The notes below the pieces were generated by a model. That model ran no database searches, was not told where the DNA came from, and saw nothing but the letters and a program-made list of their open reading frames with translations. Below, piece by piece: positions 14,740-22,014 of a DNA stretch of 22,511 bases. The translations under genes and the position numbers were made by a program. How positions within the stretch are numbered: the first letter of the stretch is position 1; each line of letters starts with the position of its first letter. Where the stretch lies: assembly GCA_046082625.1 (NCBI GenBank), contig JBJTYE010000051.1, positions 1 through 22,511 on the forward strand. The letters run 5' to 3'. Source of the stretch: Casp-actino8 sp046082625 (GTDB taxonomy: Bacteria > Actinomycetota > Acidimicrobiia > Acidimicrobiales > Ilumatobacteraceae).

Positions 14740-15887
14740 GGTAGGAGCGGCACCAGGTCTCCGTTCATCGAGAGCACCCAGGGCTCCCCGGTGGCGTCGG
14801 GGAGAATGCCCACGGCATTGGGAACCCGGCCCAACTCGATCACCCCGCACGACATGTCGTTCTCGTCGGCACACAAGGCCCGGACGATGCCGCTGCAGAA
14901 GTCGGCGAACAGGTACCAGGTCCCGGTGTGGGCGATGGCATCGCCGCGGTAGACGAAGCCTCCGGAGATCGAGCAGTCGTCGTTCTCGTGGGGATACGTG
15001 TGGATCGGTTCCACGGCGACGAGAGCCTGGTGTCGCGGTAGCTGATCGTCATTGAAAGGAACGGTTCCTTCGAAGGCACTCCAACCGAAGCTGGTCCCCT
15101 CGAGTTCGGAATAGGGGATCGCGTTGATCTCTTCCCAGAGGTTCTGTCCGACATCTGCGATCCAGAGTCGACCCGTCGTGGCGTCGTAGGAGGCGCGCCA
15201 GGGATTACGCAATCCGCTGGCGACGATACGCGGCACGGGGTTGTCGGAGGAGAGATCCAACATCACGATCTTGCCGAGCTGACTGCCCGGATCGAGGGCC
15301 AGGCGCTCAGGATCGTCGGCCGAGCCGCCGTCTCCGGTGAACACGAGCAGTGATGCGCCGTCCGGGGCCAGCAACAACTCGCCGCCATTGTGATTGGCGT
15401 AGGGCTGGGTCAACGTATAGATCACGCGACGCGATGACGGATCGAAGTCTCCCTCTGCGCCGACATCGAAGGCTTCGATGACCGTGTCGCCTTCCAGGTC
15501 GGTGTAGTTCACGTAGGCCACGGCCCCGGTCGAGTCGAAAGCCAGCCCGAGGAGACCTCGCTCACCCCGTGCTCTGGTCGACGCAGTGAGGTCGGCGACG
15601 GTCCGGCCGCGACTGCCGTCCGGTTCGAGAAGTCCGATGGTTCCGGACTGCTCGACCACGAAGGTCTGGGCCGATTCGCCGGGACGAACGGCCAGGTCGA
15701 CGGGCGTATCGAAACCCGAGACGGGAGTGCCGAGGGCGGCGGCGAAGGACGGTGCGTCAGTCGGGTCGGGAGGGGTGGTGGCAGAATCGGTGGCCGGTGT
15801 GACGGTGGCGGAATCGTCGGATCCGCCGCAGGAGGTGAAGAGTGCGCCAGCGGCCACGACCACTGCGAGATGTCGGATCGTGATCAT
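14730..15887 (-). CDS. PQQ-dependent sugar dehydrogenase-like lipoprotein
   Basis: A 385-residue exported protein of the glucose/sorbosone dehydrogenase (soluble GDH, YliI-like) beta-propeller family. A signal peptide ends in LFTSC with Cys20, an acceptable but not ideal lipobox, followed by a Ser/Thr/Pro-rich linker (21-46). Family motifs appear in order: GERGLLGLAFD (108-118), NHNGG with the candidate catalytic H166, GLRNPWRASYD (225-235, with R227 at the PQQ-contact position), IADVGQNLWEEIN, and the later SGGFVYRGD. PQQ use is a family property, not shown here; no pqq genes are in the window. It follows the tesB-like gene by 24 nt on the same strand, and TAGAGT (15896-15901) may provide its own promoter. 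Confidence 0.85.
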   Translation of the reverse strand: MITIRHLAVVVAAGALFTSCGGSDDSATVTPATDSATTPPDPTDAPSFAAALGTPVSGFDTPVDLAVRPGESAQTFVVEQSGTIGLLEPDGSRGRTVADLTASTRARGERGLLGLAFDSTGAVAYVNYTDLEGDTVIEAFDVGAEGDFDPSSRRVIYTLTQPYANHNGGELLLAPDGASLLVFTGDGGSADDPERLALDPGSQLGKIVMLDLSSDNPVPRIVASGLRNPWRASYDATTGRLWIADVGQNLWEEINAIPYSELEGTSFGWSAFEGTVPFNDDQLPRHQALVAVEPIHTYPHENDDCSISGGFVYRGDAIAHTGTWYLFADFCSGIVRALCADENDMSCGVIELGRVPNAVGILPDATGEPWVLSMNGDLVPLLPGG

Positions 15888-15895
15888 GGCAGACC

Positions 15896-15901
15896 ACTCT
15901 A
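15896..15901 (-). promoter_or_regulatory. Possible -10 ahead of the sugar dehydrogenase-like gene
   Basis: On the - strand this reads TAGAGT, 8 nt before ATG 15887, which would allow a nearly leaderless mRNA. It lies in the 24-nt gap after tesB, so read-through from tesB is equally possible. Confidence 0.35.
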
Positions 15902-15911
15902 GGAGTGTTCG

Positions 15912-16766
15912 TCAGGTGCGCTCTCGGCGGATCAGACCTTCTTGGACCACGGTGATCACCAGATCACCGGAGCGGCTGAAGATGGAACCGGTGGCCAGTC
16001 CTCGGGCGTGCGAGGTCGTCGGAGTCATCTGGTCGTAGAGCAGCCAGTCATCGGCGCGGAACGCCCGGTGGAACCACATCGCATGGTCGAGACTGGCCAT
16101 CTGGAGTCCGCTGTCGGTCCAGTTCAAGCCGTGAGGCAGCACCGTGGTGTCGAGGAGAGTCATGTCGCTGGCGTAGGTGACGATGCAGGCGTGCAGAACC
16201 GGATCATCGGGGAGCGTTCCATCGGCGCGCAGCCAGACGCGCTGGCTCACCGTGGGCGTGCGGGAGCGGGACATGGGGTCCCCCGCCACGTAGCGGATGT
16301 CGATCGGTCGCGGACGTTCGTACCAGTCGCCGAGGAGATGTTTGTGGGGGGCCATGCGGGTCTTGAAGTCCGGAAGATCATCGGCGGCCGGCACCTCGGG
16401 CATCGGGACCTGATGGTCCAGACCCTCCTCGGGAGCATGGAAACTGGCCTGCAAGTTGAAGATGGCTTGCCCGTGCTGGATGGCCACCACCCGTCGGGTC
16501 GAGAAGCTCTTGCCGTCCCGGATCCGATCCACGTCGTACAGGATCGGGGAGGTGGGGTCCCCGGGTCGGAGGAAGTAGGCGTGCAGGGAGTGCACCCGAC
16601 GGTCCCGGTCGTCCACGGTACGGGACGCCGCCACCAGCGCCTGGCCGGCCACCTGGCCGCCGAAGACGCGTTGCCGGTTCTCCTGGGGGGAGCGTCCCCG
16701 GAAGATGTTCACCTCGATGGCTTCCAGGTCGAGAAGGGAGATCAGATCGTCGAGAGCCGTGGACAC
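15912..16766 (-). CDS. tesB: Acyl-CoA thioesterase II (TesB family)
   Basis: A double hot-dog-fold thioesterase hydrolysing acyl-CoA to free acid and CoA. Numbered from GTG 16766 (284 residues), the Escherichia coli TesB catalytic positions are all matched: D227 in SLDHAMWFHR, T251/S252 in PTTSHARG, and Q275 in VVQEGLIR. The N-terminal hot dog shows FGGQVAGQAL and HSLHAYFLRPGD. A longer reading from GTG 16784 exists, but AGGA lies 7 nt before 16766 and favours the shorter form. It is divergent from a nitroreductase across a short region with a perfect inverted repeat, and is probably co-transcribed with the sugar dehydrogenase-like gene. Confidence 0.92.
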   Translation of the reverse strand: MSTALDDLISLLDLEAIEVNIFRGRSPQENRQRVFGGQVAGQALVAASRTVDDRDRRVHSLHAYFLRPGDPTSPILYDVDRIRDGKSFSTRRVVAIQHGQAIFNLQASFHAPEEGLDHQVPMPEVPAADDLPDFKTRMAPHKHLLGDWYERPRPIDIRYVAGDPMSRSRTPTVSQRVWLRADGTLPDDPVLHACIVTYASDMTLLDTTVLPHGLNWTDSGLQMASLDHAMWFHRAFRADDWLLYDQMTPTTSHARGLATGSIFSRSGDLVITVVQEGLIRRERT

Positions 16767-16788
16767 CCGATCATCCTGCCACACGGCC

Positions 16789-16813
16789 GACCGGACTTGA
16801 CTAGGGTCCGGTC
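16789..16813. promoter_or_regulatory. 25-bp inverted repeat between tesB and nitroreductase (operator candidate)
   Basis: GACCGGAC (16789-16796) and GTCCGGTC (16806-16813) are perfect 8-bp arms separated by 9 bp. The repeat covers the whole -10 region of the nitroreductase (TAGGGT, 16802-16807) and abuts its GTG. It lies 22 nt upstream of the tesB start on the other strand. Size and placement fit a dimeric repressor, such as a TetR or other helix-turn-helix protein, controlling both directions. An alternative is a 5' hairpin in the tesB leader. Confidence 0.55.
16802..16807 (+). promoter_or_regulatory. -10 element for leaderless nitroreductase mRNA
   Basis: TAGGGT ends 6 nt before GTG 16814 and lies inside the inverted repeat 16789-16813. 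Confidence 0.5.
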
Positions 16814-17479
16814 GTGGCTCTCCTTCCCTTGAATCCCGATCAACTGCTCTCGACGACGCGCGCCGTGCGCAAGCGCCTCGACTTCGACCGTCCGGTCCCC
16901 GACGAACTCATTCGGGAGTGCGTGGCGCTCGCCATGCAGTCCCCGTCGGGTTCCAACAACATGACCATGCAGTTCGTGGTGGTGCGGGATCCGGCCAAGA
17001 AGGCGGCGATCGGCGAGATCTACCGGCAGTGTTATTCCATGTATCAGCAGATGGACGGCGTGTACATCCGCTCCATCGACAAAGGGGACGCCGTCGCCAA
17101 TGCCCAGCAGCAACGGTCGGCCGATTCAGCGGACTTCCTCGGCGACAACATGGGCCGTGCCCCGGCGCTGGTGATCGCCTGCAACGCCGGCATGCGTACC
17201 GATGCCACCGGTGGCATGGGGATGATGGTGTCCTCGGTCATGGGCAACGTCCTGCCGGCGATGTGGAGCTTCATGTTGGCGGCTCGGGCCCGCGGACTGG
17301 GAACCTCGTGGACGACCGTGCACTTGATGATGGAACAGCAGGTGGCCGAGATTCTCGGCATTCCCTTCGAAACGGTGCAACAGGTCTGCCTTTCGCCGCT
17401 CGCCTACACCCGGGGGACGGACTTCAAGGCGGCGGATCGACCCGCTCCCGATTCCATCTTGCATTGGGACGGTTGGTGA
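16814..17479 (+). CDS. Nitroreductase-family flavoprotein
   Basis: A 221-residue FMN-dependent oxidoreductase fold. The N-terminal FMN-phosphate segment TTRAVRKRLDFDRPVP (14-29) and PSGSNNMTMQFVVV (44-57) are typical. The central NVLPAMWSFMLAARARGLGTSW and C-terminal LGIPFETVQQVCLSPLAY segments match the family core. Such enzymes use NAD(P)H to reduce nitroaromatics, quinones or, in some branches, cofactor-like substrates; the physiological substrate is not evident. The GTG start follows a -10 by 6 nt. It is followed 24 nt later by a methyltransferase gene in the same direction. Confidence 0.87.
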   Translation: MALLPLNPDQLLSTTRAVRKRLDFDRPVPDELIRECVALAMQSPSGSNNMTMQFVVVRDPAKKAAIGEIYRQCYSMYQQMDGVYIRSIDKGDAVANAQQQRSADSADFLGDNMGRAPALVIACNAGMRTDATGGMGMMVSSVMGNVLPAMWSFMLAARARGLGTSWTTVHLMMEQQVAEILGIPFETVQQVCLSPLAYTRGTDFKAADRPAPDSILHWDGW

Positions 17480-17503
17480 CCCACGCCGTTGCGGCGACTC
17501 TCC

Positions 17504-18139
17504 ATGTCTCTGACACCTGAACTGCGACGTACGGCCCTGGCGGCCAAGGGCTTCATGCCCGAGGACGAAGGTGATGCTCTGCACGCCGCCGCGCTCGAGG
17601 CCGGCTCGGCCCTTCCCGGACGTCCGTTCCTCGAGGTGGGGTCGTATTGCGGACGGTCGACCATCTGGCTCGGCGAGGCGGCGCGGCAACGCGACACCGT
17701 GCTCTTCGCCGTCGATCACCATCGTGGTTCGGAGGAGAACCAAGAAGGTTGGGAGTGGCACGATTCGTCACTCGTGGATCCGGCCAACGGAATGATGGAC
17801 ACGTTGCCGACCTTCCGTCGCACGGTGTTCGAAGCCGGTCTCGAGCCCTGGGTGGTGGCCGTCGTCGGAGAATCACCGGTGGTGGCGCGTCACTGGGGAA
17901 CTCCCTTGGCCTTCCTCTTCATCGACGGCGGACACGGTGTGGAGGTGGCACGCCGCGACTACCAGGGTTGGTCGGACAGAGTGGAAGTCGGCGGAACTCT
18001 GGCCATCCACGACGTGTTCACCGATCCCGACGACGGGGGACAGGCGCCGTACCGGGAGATCTACCTGCCGGCCGTCTCCAGTGGTCGGTACCGAGAGATC
18101 GGCGCCGTGGGGAGTCTGCGCATTCTTCGTCGTTCGTGA
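17504..18139 (+). CDS. Small class I SAM-dependent methyltransferase
   Basis: A 211-residue protein of the Methyltransf_24-like group. Motif I is LEVGSYCGRSTIWL (43-56). The acidic ribose-binding strand appears as LFAVDHH, the later strand as LFIDGGHGVEVARRDYQGW, and the end-of-sheet segment as GGTLAIHDVF. The acceptor substrate is unknown; relatives act on small molecules or sugars. An in-frame TTG at 17489 precedes it, but ATG 17504 is preferred as the conventional start; no strong ribosome binding site supports either. It is co-oriented with the nitroreductase 24 nt upstream and ends 1 base from the convergent TetR gene. Confidence 0.78.
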   Translation: MSLTPELRRTALAAKGFMPEDEGDALHAAALEAGSALPGRPFLEVGSYCGRSTIWLGEAARQRDTVLFAVDHHRGSEENQEGWEWHDSSLVDPANGMMDTLPTFRRTVFEAGLEPWVVAVVGESPVVARHWGTPLAFLFIDGGHGVEVARRDYQGWSDRVEVGGTLAIHDVFTDPDDGGQAPYREIYLPAVSSGRYREIGAVGSLRILRRS

Positions 18140-18140
18140 G

Positions 18141-18722
18141 TCAGGGCCGTTGGGCGGAGCGCAGTCCGGCCCAGGCCAGATCGCTCACCTGACGGGCGAC
18201 GATGTCGGTGTCGAAGGCTCCACCCTGGCGCACGAGCCGACGAGACACTCCCTCGGCCAGACCCACGATGGCATGCGCCAGAGTGCGGCGATGTTCGGTG
18301 TCGATGTCGGCGGTGATGAGCGGTTCGATGGCGTCGGCCACTTGGGACGTGAAACGCTCGACGGCCTCGCTGAACTCGGGATCACGTCGCGAGCCGCCGA
18401 AGAGCAACGTGAAGGCTGCGTCGTCGCTGCGTACCCAGGTGAAGTAGGCCCTGAAGCCCAATTCGGTCCGCTGCCGACCGCTGCTGTCGGCCAGATGAGC
18501 AGCCGTGATGGCGGACATCAGCCGCGAACCGGCCTCGTCGATGAGGGCCAGATACAGATCCCGTTTGGACTCGAAGTGTTGATAGAGGACCGGCTTGGTC
18601 ACGCCGGCGGCCAGTGCCACGTCGTTCATCGACGTCTCGTGGTAGCCCTTCGAGGCGAAGATCTCCATGGCCGACTCGAGCAGTTGTTCGCGCCGCGCCG
18701 CGGCAGGGAGACGCATCGACAT
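18141..18722 (-). CDS. TetR-family transcriptional regulator
   Basis: A 193-residue one-component regulator. The N-terminal helix-turn-helix (about 10-58) is typical: ILxxAxxIFASKGYHETSMNDVALAAGVTK and VLYQHFESKRDLYLALI-type segments. The helical C-terminal domain should bind a ligand and dimerise; the ligand is unknown. Neighbouring crotonase and thioesterase genes make an acyl-CoA or fatty acid ligand a reasonable guess. ATG 18722 has GGAGG close upstream and TACCGT 8 nt upstream on the - strand. It lies 22 nt after a small membrane protein gene on the same strand, and the two are divergent from a crotonase gene. Confidence 0.9.
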   Translation of the reverse strand: MSMRLPAAARREQLLESAMEIFASKGYHETSMNDVALAAGVTKPVLYQHFESKRDLYLALIDEAGSRLMSAITAAHLADSSGRQRTELGFRAYFTWVRSDDAAFTLLFGGSRRDPEFSEAVERFTSQVADAIEPLITADIDTEHRRTLAHAIVGLAEGVSRRLVRQGGAFDTDIVARQVSDLAWAGLRSAQRP

Positions 18723-18730
18723 CGTCCTCC

Positions 18731-18736
18731 ACGGTA
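18731..18736 (-). promoter_or_regulatory. Possible -10 ahead of the TetR gene
   Basis: On the - strand this reads TACCGT, 8 nt before ATG 18722. GGAGG also occurs in this gap, so the gene could be translated either from a very short leader or by read-through from the upstream membrane protein gene. Confidence 0.35.
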
Positions 18737-18744
18737 TCGCGCCC

Positions 18745-19032
18745 TCAGGGGAGCGTGGTCGTCCCCGGGTCCTCTTTCTCCGCTGCCCTCACTGCATATC
18801 CGAGGACGATGGCCGGGGCGAGCAGAACCGTACCGAGGATCAGCGCCACCGTGATCAGGGTGGCCATCGCGCCGCTGAACGTGCCGCCGACTCCGGCGAT
18901 GACGAAGAGGATCATGGCCGTGGCGAAGAACAGGTAGCCGAGACGATTGGCCCGACGCGTCCAGATCGCGATCGCGGCGCGTCGACGTCTCACGGGATCG
19001 ACCGACGCATCCTCGAAGTTCGGCTCGGACAT
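18745..19032 (-). CDS. Small two-helix membrane protein, unknown function
   Basis: A 95-residue protein with a basic N-terminal region (PVRRRRAAIAIWTRR) and two hydrophobic helices at about 31-51 and 56-80, ending in a short charged tail. Both ends should be cytoplasmic. I do not recognise a named family. ATG 19032 has GAGGG upstream. It precedes tetR by 22 nt on the same strand and is probably co-transcribed with it. Confidence 0.75.
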   Translation of the reverse strand: MSEPNFEDASVDPVRRRRAAIAIWTRRANRLGYLFFATAMILFVIAGVGGTFSGAMATLITVALILGTVLLAPAIVLGYAVRAAEKEDPGTTTLP

Positions 19033-19040
19033 CCCGAGAA

Positions 19041-19062
19041 CCCTCGCAGATCGGCACGAGGG
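19041..19062. promoter_or_regulatory. Inverted repeat in the tetR-unit/crotonase divergent region
   Basis: CCCTCG (19041-19046) and CGAGGG (19057-19062) are 6-bp perfect arms with a 10-bp spacer. The right arm falls where the -35 of the crotonase promoter (-10 at 19080-19085) would be. The left arm overlaps the ribosome binding site of the membrane protein gene. This is a plausible site for the nearby TetR protein, though the arms are short. Confidence 0.4.
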
Positions 19063-19079
19063 GACGAAAGTCGGACCGG

Positions 19080-19085
19080 TACGGT
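19080..19085 (+). promoter_or_regulatory. -10 element for the leaderless second crotonase gene
   Basis: TACGGT ends 7 nt before ATG 19093. This supports 19093 as the start over the longer open frame, which would run back through the divergent genes. Confidence 0.55.
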
Positions 19086-19092
19086 GGGGAAC

Positions 19093-19824
19093 ATGTCACT
19101 GTCGGTGGATCGATTCGGGGACGACGGGAAGTGCGTCATGGCCACCTTGAATCGACCAGACAAGCGCAATGCGGTCGACATGGCCATGTTGCGGTCCTTG
19201 CAGGAACTGTGTGCCGAGGTCGACGGGTGTCGCGTGCTGATGGTGCACGGCGCCGAGCCGGCCTTTTGCAGCGGCGCCGATCTCGAAGGGGTCGAACTCG
19301 GAGAGTTCACCGACACGTTGGCAGCCGTCCTCGAGAGTTTGTCGAATCTTCCCTGTCTGACCCTGGCCGCCATCGACGGTCCGGCTCTCGGCGCCGGATT
19401 GCAGCTGGCATCGGCCTGTGATCTGCGCATGGCCAGTGCCGAGAGTGCGATCGGGGTTCCCGCCGTCAAGTTGGGGTTGGCCGTCGACAGTTGGACTGTT
19501 CGGAGACTGTGCCGCGAACTCGGTTGGTCCACGGCCCGCCGCCTGCTCCTGACCGGCGAATCGGTGAGAGCCGACGCTCTGCTCGGGGGATTCGTTCACC
19601 GCCTGGCTCCGGCCGGACGTGTGCACGACGAAGCGCGGCTCTGGGCGGAGGAATTGGCGACCTTGGCCCCGTTGTCGATCCAGGCGCACAAGGTCGCCCT
19701 CGACGATTCGGCACATCCAGAGCATGTGGAGCGACTTCGCCTGGCGGCCTGGGCCAGTGAGGACGCTGTGGAGGGACGCCAGGCCTTCCGCCAGCGTCGT
19801 TCTCCTCGCTTCACCGGGCGGTGA
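19093..19824 (+). CDS. Crotonase-fold protein lacking both hydratase glutamates
   Basis: A 243-residue enoyl-CoA hydratase/isomerase family member, slightly short for the family. The CoA-binding and oxyanion-hole segments are intact: NRPDKRNAVD (20-29), FCSGADLEGV (58-67) and IDGPALGAGLQL (94-105). The two acid/base glutamates of enoyl-CoA hydratase are replaced: Q104 in GAGLQL and A124 in GVPAVKLG. It may be an isomerase, thioesterase-like member or inactive, so hydratase activity should not be assumed. Start ATG 19093 is set by a -10 element 7 nt upstream. It is divergent from the tetR unit and followed 46 nt later by an amidohydrolase gene. Confidence 0.82.
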   Translation: MSLSVDRFGDDGKCVMATLNRPDKRNAVDMAMLRSLQELCAEVDGCRVLMVHGAEPAFCSGADLEGVELGEFTDTLAAVLESLSNLPCLTLAAIDGPALGAGLQLASACDLRMASAESAIGVPAVKLGLAVDSWTVRRLCRELGWSTARRLLLTGESVRADALLGGFVHRLAPAGRVHDEARLWAEELATLAPLSIQAHKVALDDSAHPEHVERLRLAAWASEDAVEGRQAFRQRRSPRFTGR

Positions 19825-19843
19825 CCGAAGCGATCCTCGTCAT

Positions 19844-19849
19844 TAGGAT
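19844..19849 (+). promoter_or_regulatory. Possible -10 ahead of the amidohydrolase gene
   Basis: TAGGAT fits TANNNT and lies 21 nt before ATG 19871, leaving a short leader with AGGGAGG (19856-19862) as ribosome binding site. This gene thus differs from its leaderless neighbours. Confidence 0.4.
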
Positions 19850-19870
19850 CCGATCAGGGAGGATCCGGTC

Positions 19871-21601
19871 ATGGTCCAAGACGAGTCACAGGTTTTCGAT
19901 CTCATCGTGCGCAGGGCCACGTTGGTGGACGGTACGGGAGCCCCGGCCCGAGTGGCCGATGTGGCCGTCGCGAACGGAGTGATCGCCGCCATCGGCGATG
20001 CGTCCGCCGACGGAGTGCTGGCGGGTAGGGCGACGAGGGAGATCGATGCTCACGGGCTCCTGCTGACGCCGGGATGGGTGGACATCCACACGCATTACGA
20101 CGGGCAGGTGACCTGGGATCCGGAAGTGACTCCGAGTTCGTGGCACGGGGTGACCACTCTCGTGATGGGGAACTGCGGCGTCGGGTTCGCTCCGGTTCGT
20201 CGGGGATCCGAGCAGTTCCTCATCGAATTGATGGAAGGCGTCGAGGACATTCCGGGTACCGCTCTCAGCGAAGGTATCGACTGGAGTTGGGAGACCTTCC
20301 CCGAATACCTGGACGCCGTCGACGCCACGCCGCGGGTACTGGATGTGGCGGCGCAGGTCCCCCACGCGGCGTTGCGAGCCTTCGTCATGGGTGATCGCGC
20401 CCACGAAGAACCCACTGCCGCCGAGATCGGCGAGATGGCGCGTCTGGCCGAAGAAGGTCTGCGCGCCGGGGCCGTGGGTTTTTCCACGTCCCGGACCATC
20501 CTGCACCGCTCCAAGCACGGACTCGTTCCGGGGACGCATGCCGTTCCCGACGAACTCCTGGGCATTTGCGAGGCGATCTCGCGTGTCGGCCATCGCGTGG
20601 TGGAGATGGTCGGTGACGACGGACCGAACGAGGCCGCCGACGGTTGGCTGGGCGAGGTGGCCCGTCGTACCGGCGCCACGGTGACCTACGCCCTCGCCCA
20701 GAGTCCCGGCCGGCCGCACGGGTATCGCGAGGCACTCGATCAGGCCTTGCAGTTGCAGGCTGAAGGACTGCAGGTCGTTCCACAGGTCAGCAACCGACCT
20801 ACGGGGATGCTCTTCGGATTCCGCTCCTCGTTGCATCCCTTCGTGACCCATCCGACGTATCGGGCGCTTCTCGATCGTCCCTTCGCCGAGCGCATGGCGG
20901 CGCTGCGCGATCCGGAGACGCGCCAGAGGTTGATCGAGGAAGGTCCGAGCACGGACAAGCGCATCGCTCTGGCCCTCATGACCCGCTGGGATCAGATGTT
21001 CCCGCTCGGCGATCCGCCGGATTACGAGCCGCCGTACGAGGCGAGTGCCCGGGCCGAGGCGGATCGACGCGGCTGTCGACCCGAAGAGGTGATGCTCGAG
21101 TGGATGATGGACCGGGACGGCGAGGCTTTGGTCTTCGTGCCGCTGGCCAGCTACGCCGAACACAATCACGACGCCATTCGGGAACTCATGACCCATCCGA
21201 CGACCGTTCTCGGCCTGTCCGATGGCGGGGCCCACTGCGGATTGATCTGTGACGCCTCCATGCCCACGTATCTCCTGACCCATTGGGCGCGAGACCGACG
21301 ACGAGGGGAACGGATCTCGCTCGAGGACGCCGTTCACCTGCAGACCCAGCGCACGGCGTCGGTCTACGGCTTCGCCGACCGCGGCAGTATCGAAGTGGGC
21401 AAGCGAGCCGACTTCAATCTGATCGACTTCTCCGCCCTCCGGTTGCACGAACCCGAGATGGTGTACGACCTCCCGGCCGAGGGCCGTCGGCTGGTGCAGC
21501 GGGTCGACGGGTATCGGGCCACGTTCGTCAAGGGAGTCCAGACCTTCGCCGATGGGATCCCGACGGGTGAACGTCCCGGACGTCTGGTGAGAGCGCGCTA
21601 G
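19871..21601 (+). CDS. N-acyl-D-amino-acid deacylase-like amidohydrolase
   Basis: A 576-residue metal-dependent amidohydrolase (TIM barrel flanked by a composite beta-sandwich). The N-terminal sandwich is followed by TPGWVDIHTHYDGQ with metal ligands H73 and H75. GNCGVGFAPV contains C102, the bridging Cys typical of D-aminoacylases. The catalytic Asp D451 lies in LSDGGAHCG. The C-terminal GSIEVGKRADFNLIDF segment is the usual closing strand. The long middle section with DRP and MFPLGDPPDYEPP is common in the larger family members often labelled D-aminoacylase. Natural substrates of this branch are poorly known. ATG 19871 has AGGGAGG 8 nt upstream. Its TAG stop shares CTAG with the convergent gene. 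Confidence 0.88.
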   Translation: MVQDESQVFDLIVRRATLVDGTGAPARVADVAVANGVIAAIGDASADGVLAGRATREIDAHGLLLTPGWVDIHTHYDGQVTWDPEVTPSSWHGVTTLVMGNCGVGFAPVRRGSEQFLIELMEGVEDIPGTALSEGIDWSWETFPEYLDAVDATPRVLDVAAQVPHAALRAFVMGDRAHEEPTAAEIGEMARLAEEGLRAGAVGFSTSRTILHRSKHGLVPGTHAVPDELLGICEAISRVGHRVVEMVGDDGPNEAADGWLGEVARRTGATVTYALAQSPGRPHGYREALDQALQLQAEGLQVVPQVSNRPTGMLFGFRSSLHPFVTHPTYRALLDRPFAERMAALRDPETRQRLIEEGPSTDKRIALALMTRWDQMFPLGDPPDYEPPYEASARAEADRRGCRPEEVMLEWMMDRDGEALVFVPLASYAEHNHDAIRELMTHPTTVLGLSDGGAHCGLICDASMPTYLLTHWARDRRRGERISLEDAVHLQTQRTASVYGFADRGSIEVGKRADFNLIDFSALRLHEPEMVYDLPAEGRRLVQRVDGYRATFVKGVQTFADGIPTGERPGRLVRAR

Positions 21602-21936
21602 CCGGTTTCCGAACCAGCGGTCACCTCGGCCAGGCGTCGGTCGCGGGACCGGATGGCGTGGGTGATGCGCCAGAAGATGACGGCGATCCCGCTCATCATG
21701 ATGCCGAAGAGGAGGAACTGCTGCCAGCCGCCGCGATCGCCGGCGCTGGTCGGTTCACGCCCGCAACCCGGAAGAGGATTGGAGCTGATGCATTCGCTGA
21801 GATCTCGTTCGAGATCCAGGAATTCGTTGGTCGTCGGGACTTGTTCGGCGATCGTGGATGCCGGGACGCCGATGAACAGCGTGAGACAGGTCGTCGCCAT
21901 CGCGACCAAGAAGCGGAGCATCGGGGCACGGGGCAC
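21598..21936 (-). CDS. Small exported/membrane protein with a Cys pair, unknown
   Basis: A 112-residue protein (from GTG 21936; ATG 21921 is an alternative that gives a tighter signal peptide). It has an N-terminal hydrophobic signal (about 6-30), a short extracellular segment with C49 and C58 in CISSNPLPGC, which could form a disulfide, then one transmembrane helix (about 72-90) and a basic cytoplasmic tail (RSRDRR). No family is recognised. No clear promoter or ribosome binding site is seen. It converges on the amidohydrolase, overlapping by 4 bases, and is divergent from guaA. Confidence 0.55.
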   Translation of the reverse strand: MPRAPMLRFLVAMATTCLTLFIGVPASTIAEQVPTTNEFLDLERDLSECISSNPLPGCGREPTSAGDRGGWQQFLLFGIMMSGIAVIFWRITHAIRSRDRRLAEVTAGSETG

Positions 21937-22001
21937 ACGTGCATCGTGTCATGTGGCGGTGGATGACGGGTAGTCGTGTCAGGCGGTCGTGAGTGGAGGA
22001 C

Positions 22002-22007
22002 TACGAT
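22002..22007 (+). promoter_or_regulatory. -10 element for leaderless guaA mRNA
   Basis: TACGAT ends 7 nt before GTG 22015. The only GGAGG nearby (21996-22000) lies upstream of the -10 and is too far from the start to act as a ribosome binding site. No purine riboswitch-like fold is recognised in the 78-bp upstream gap. Confidence 0.5.
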
Positions 22008-22014
22008 CGAGTCC

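Noticed and set aside
15942..16832. 296-codon + strand frame opposite tesB
   Set aside because: It runs through the tesB gene and the divergent promoter; no protein family features are seen.
19886..21448. Long open frame of 520 codons on the - strand opposite the amidohydrolase
   Set aside because: It mirrors a clear enzyme gene with intact motifs, its translation is rich in His/Arg/Gly with no recognisable domain, and such antisense frames are routine at this GC content.
21935..21949. ACACG-N5-CGTGT inverted repeat at the start of the small - strand gene
   Set aside because: Five-bp arms containing the common CACGTG-like pattern; no promoter element aligns with it, so chance is likely.
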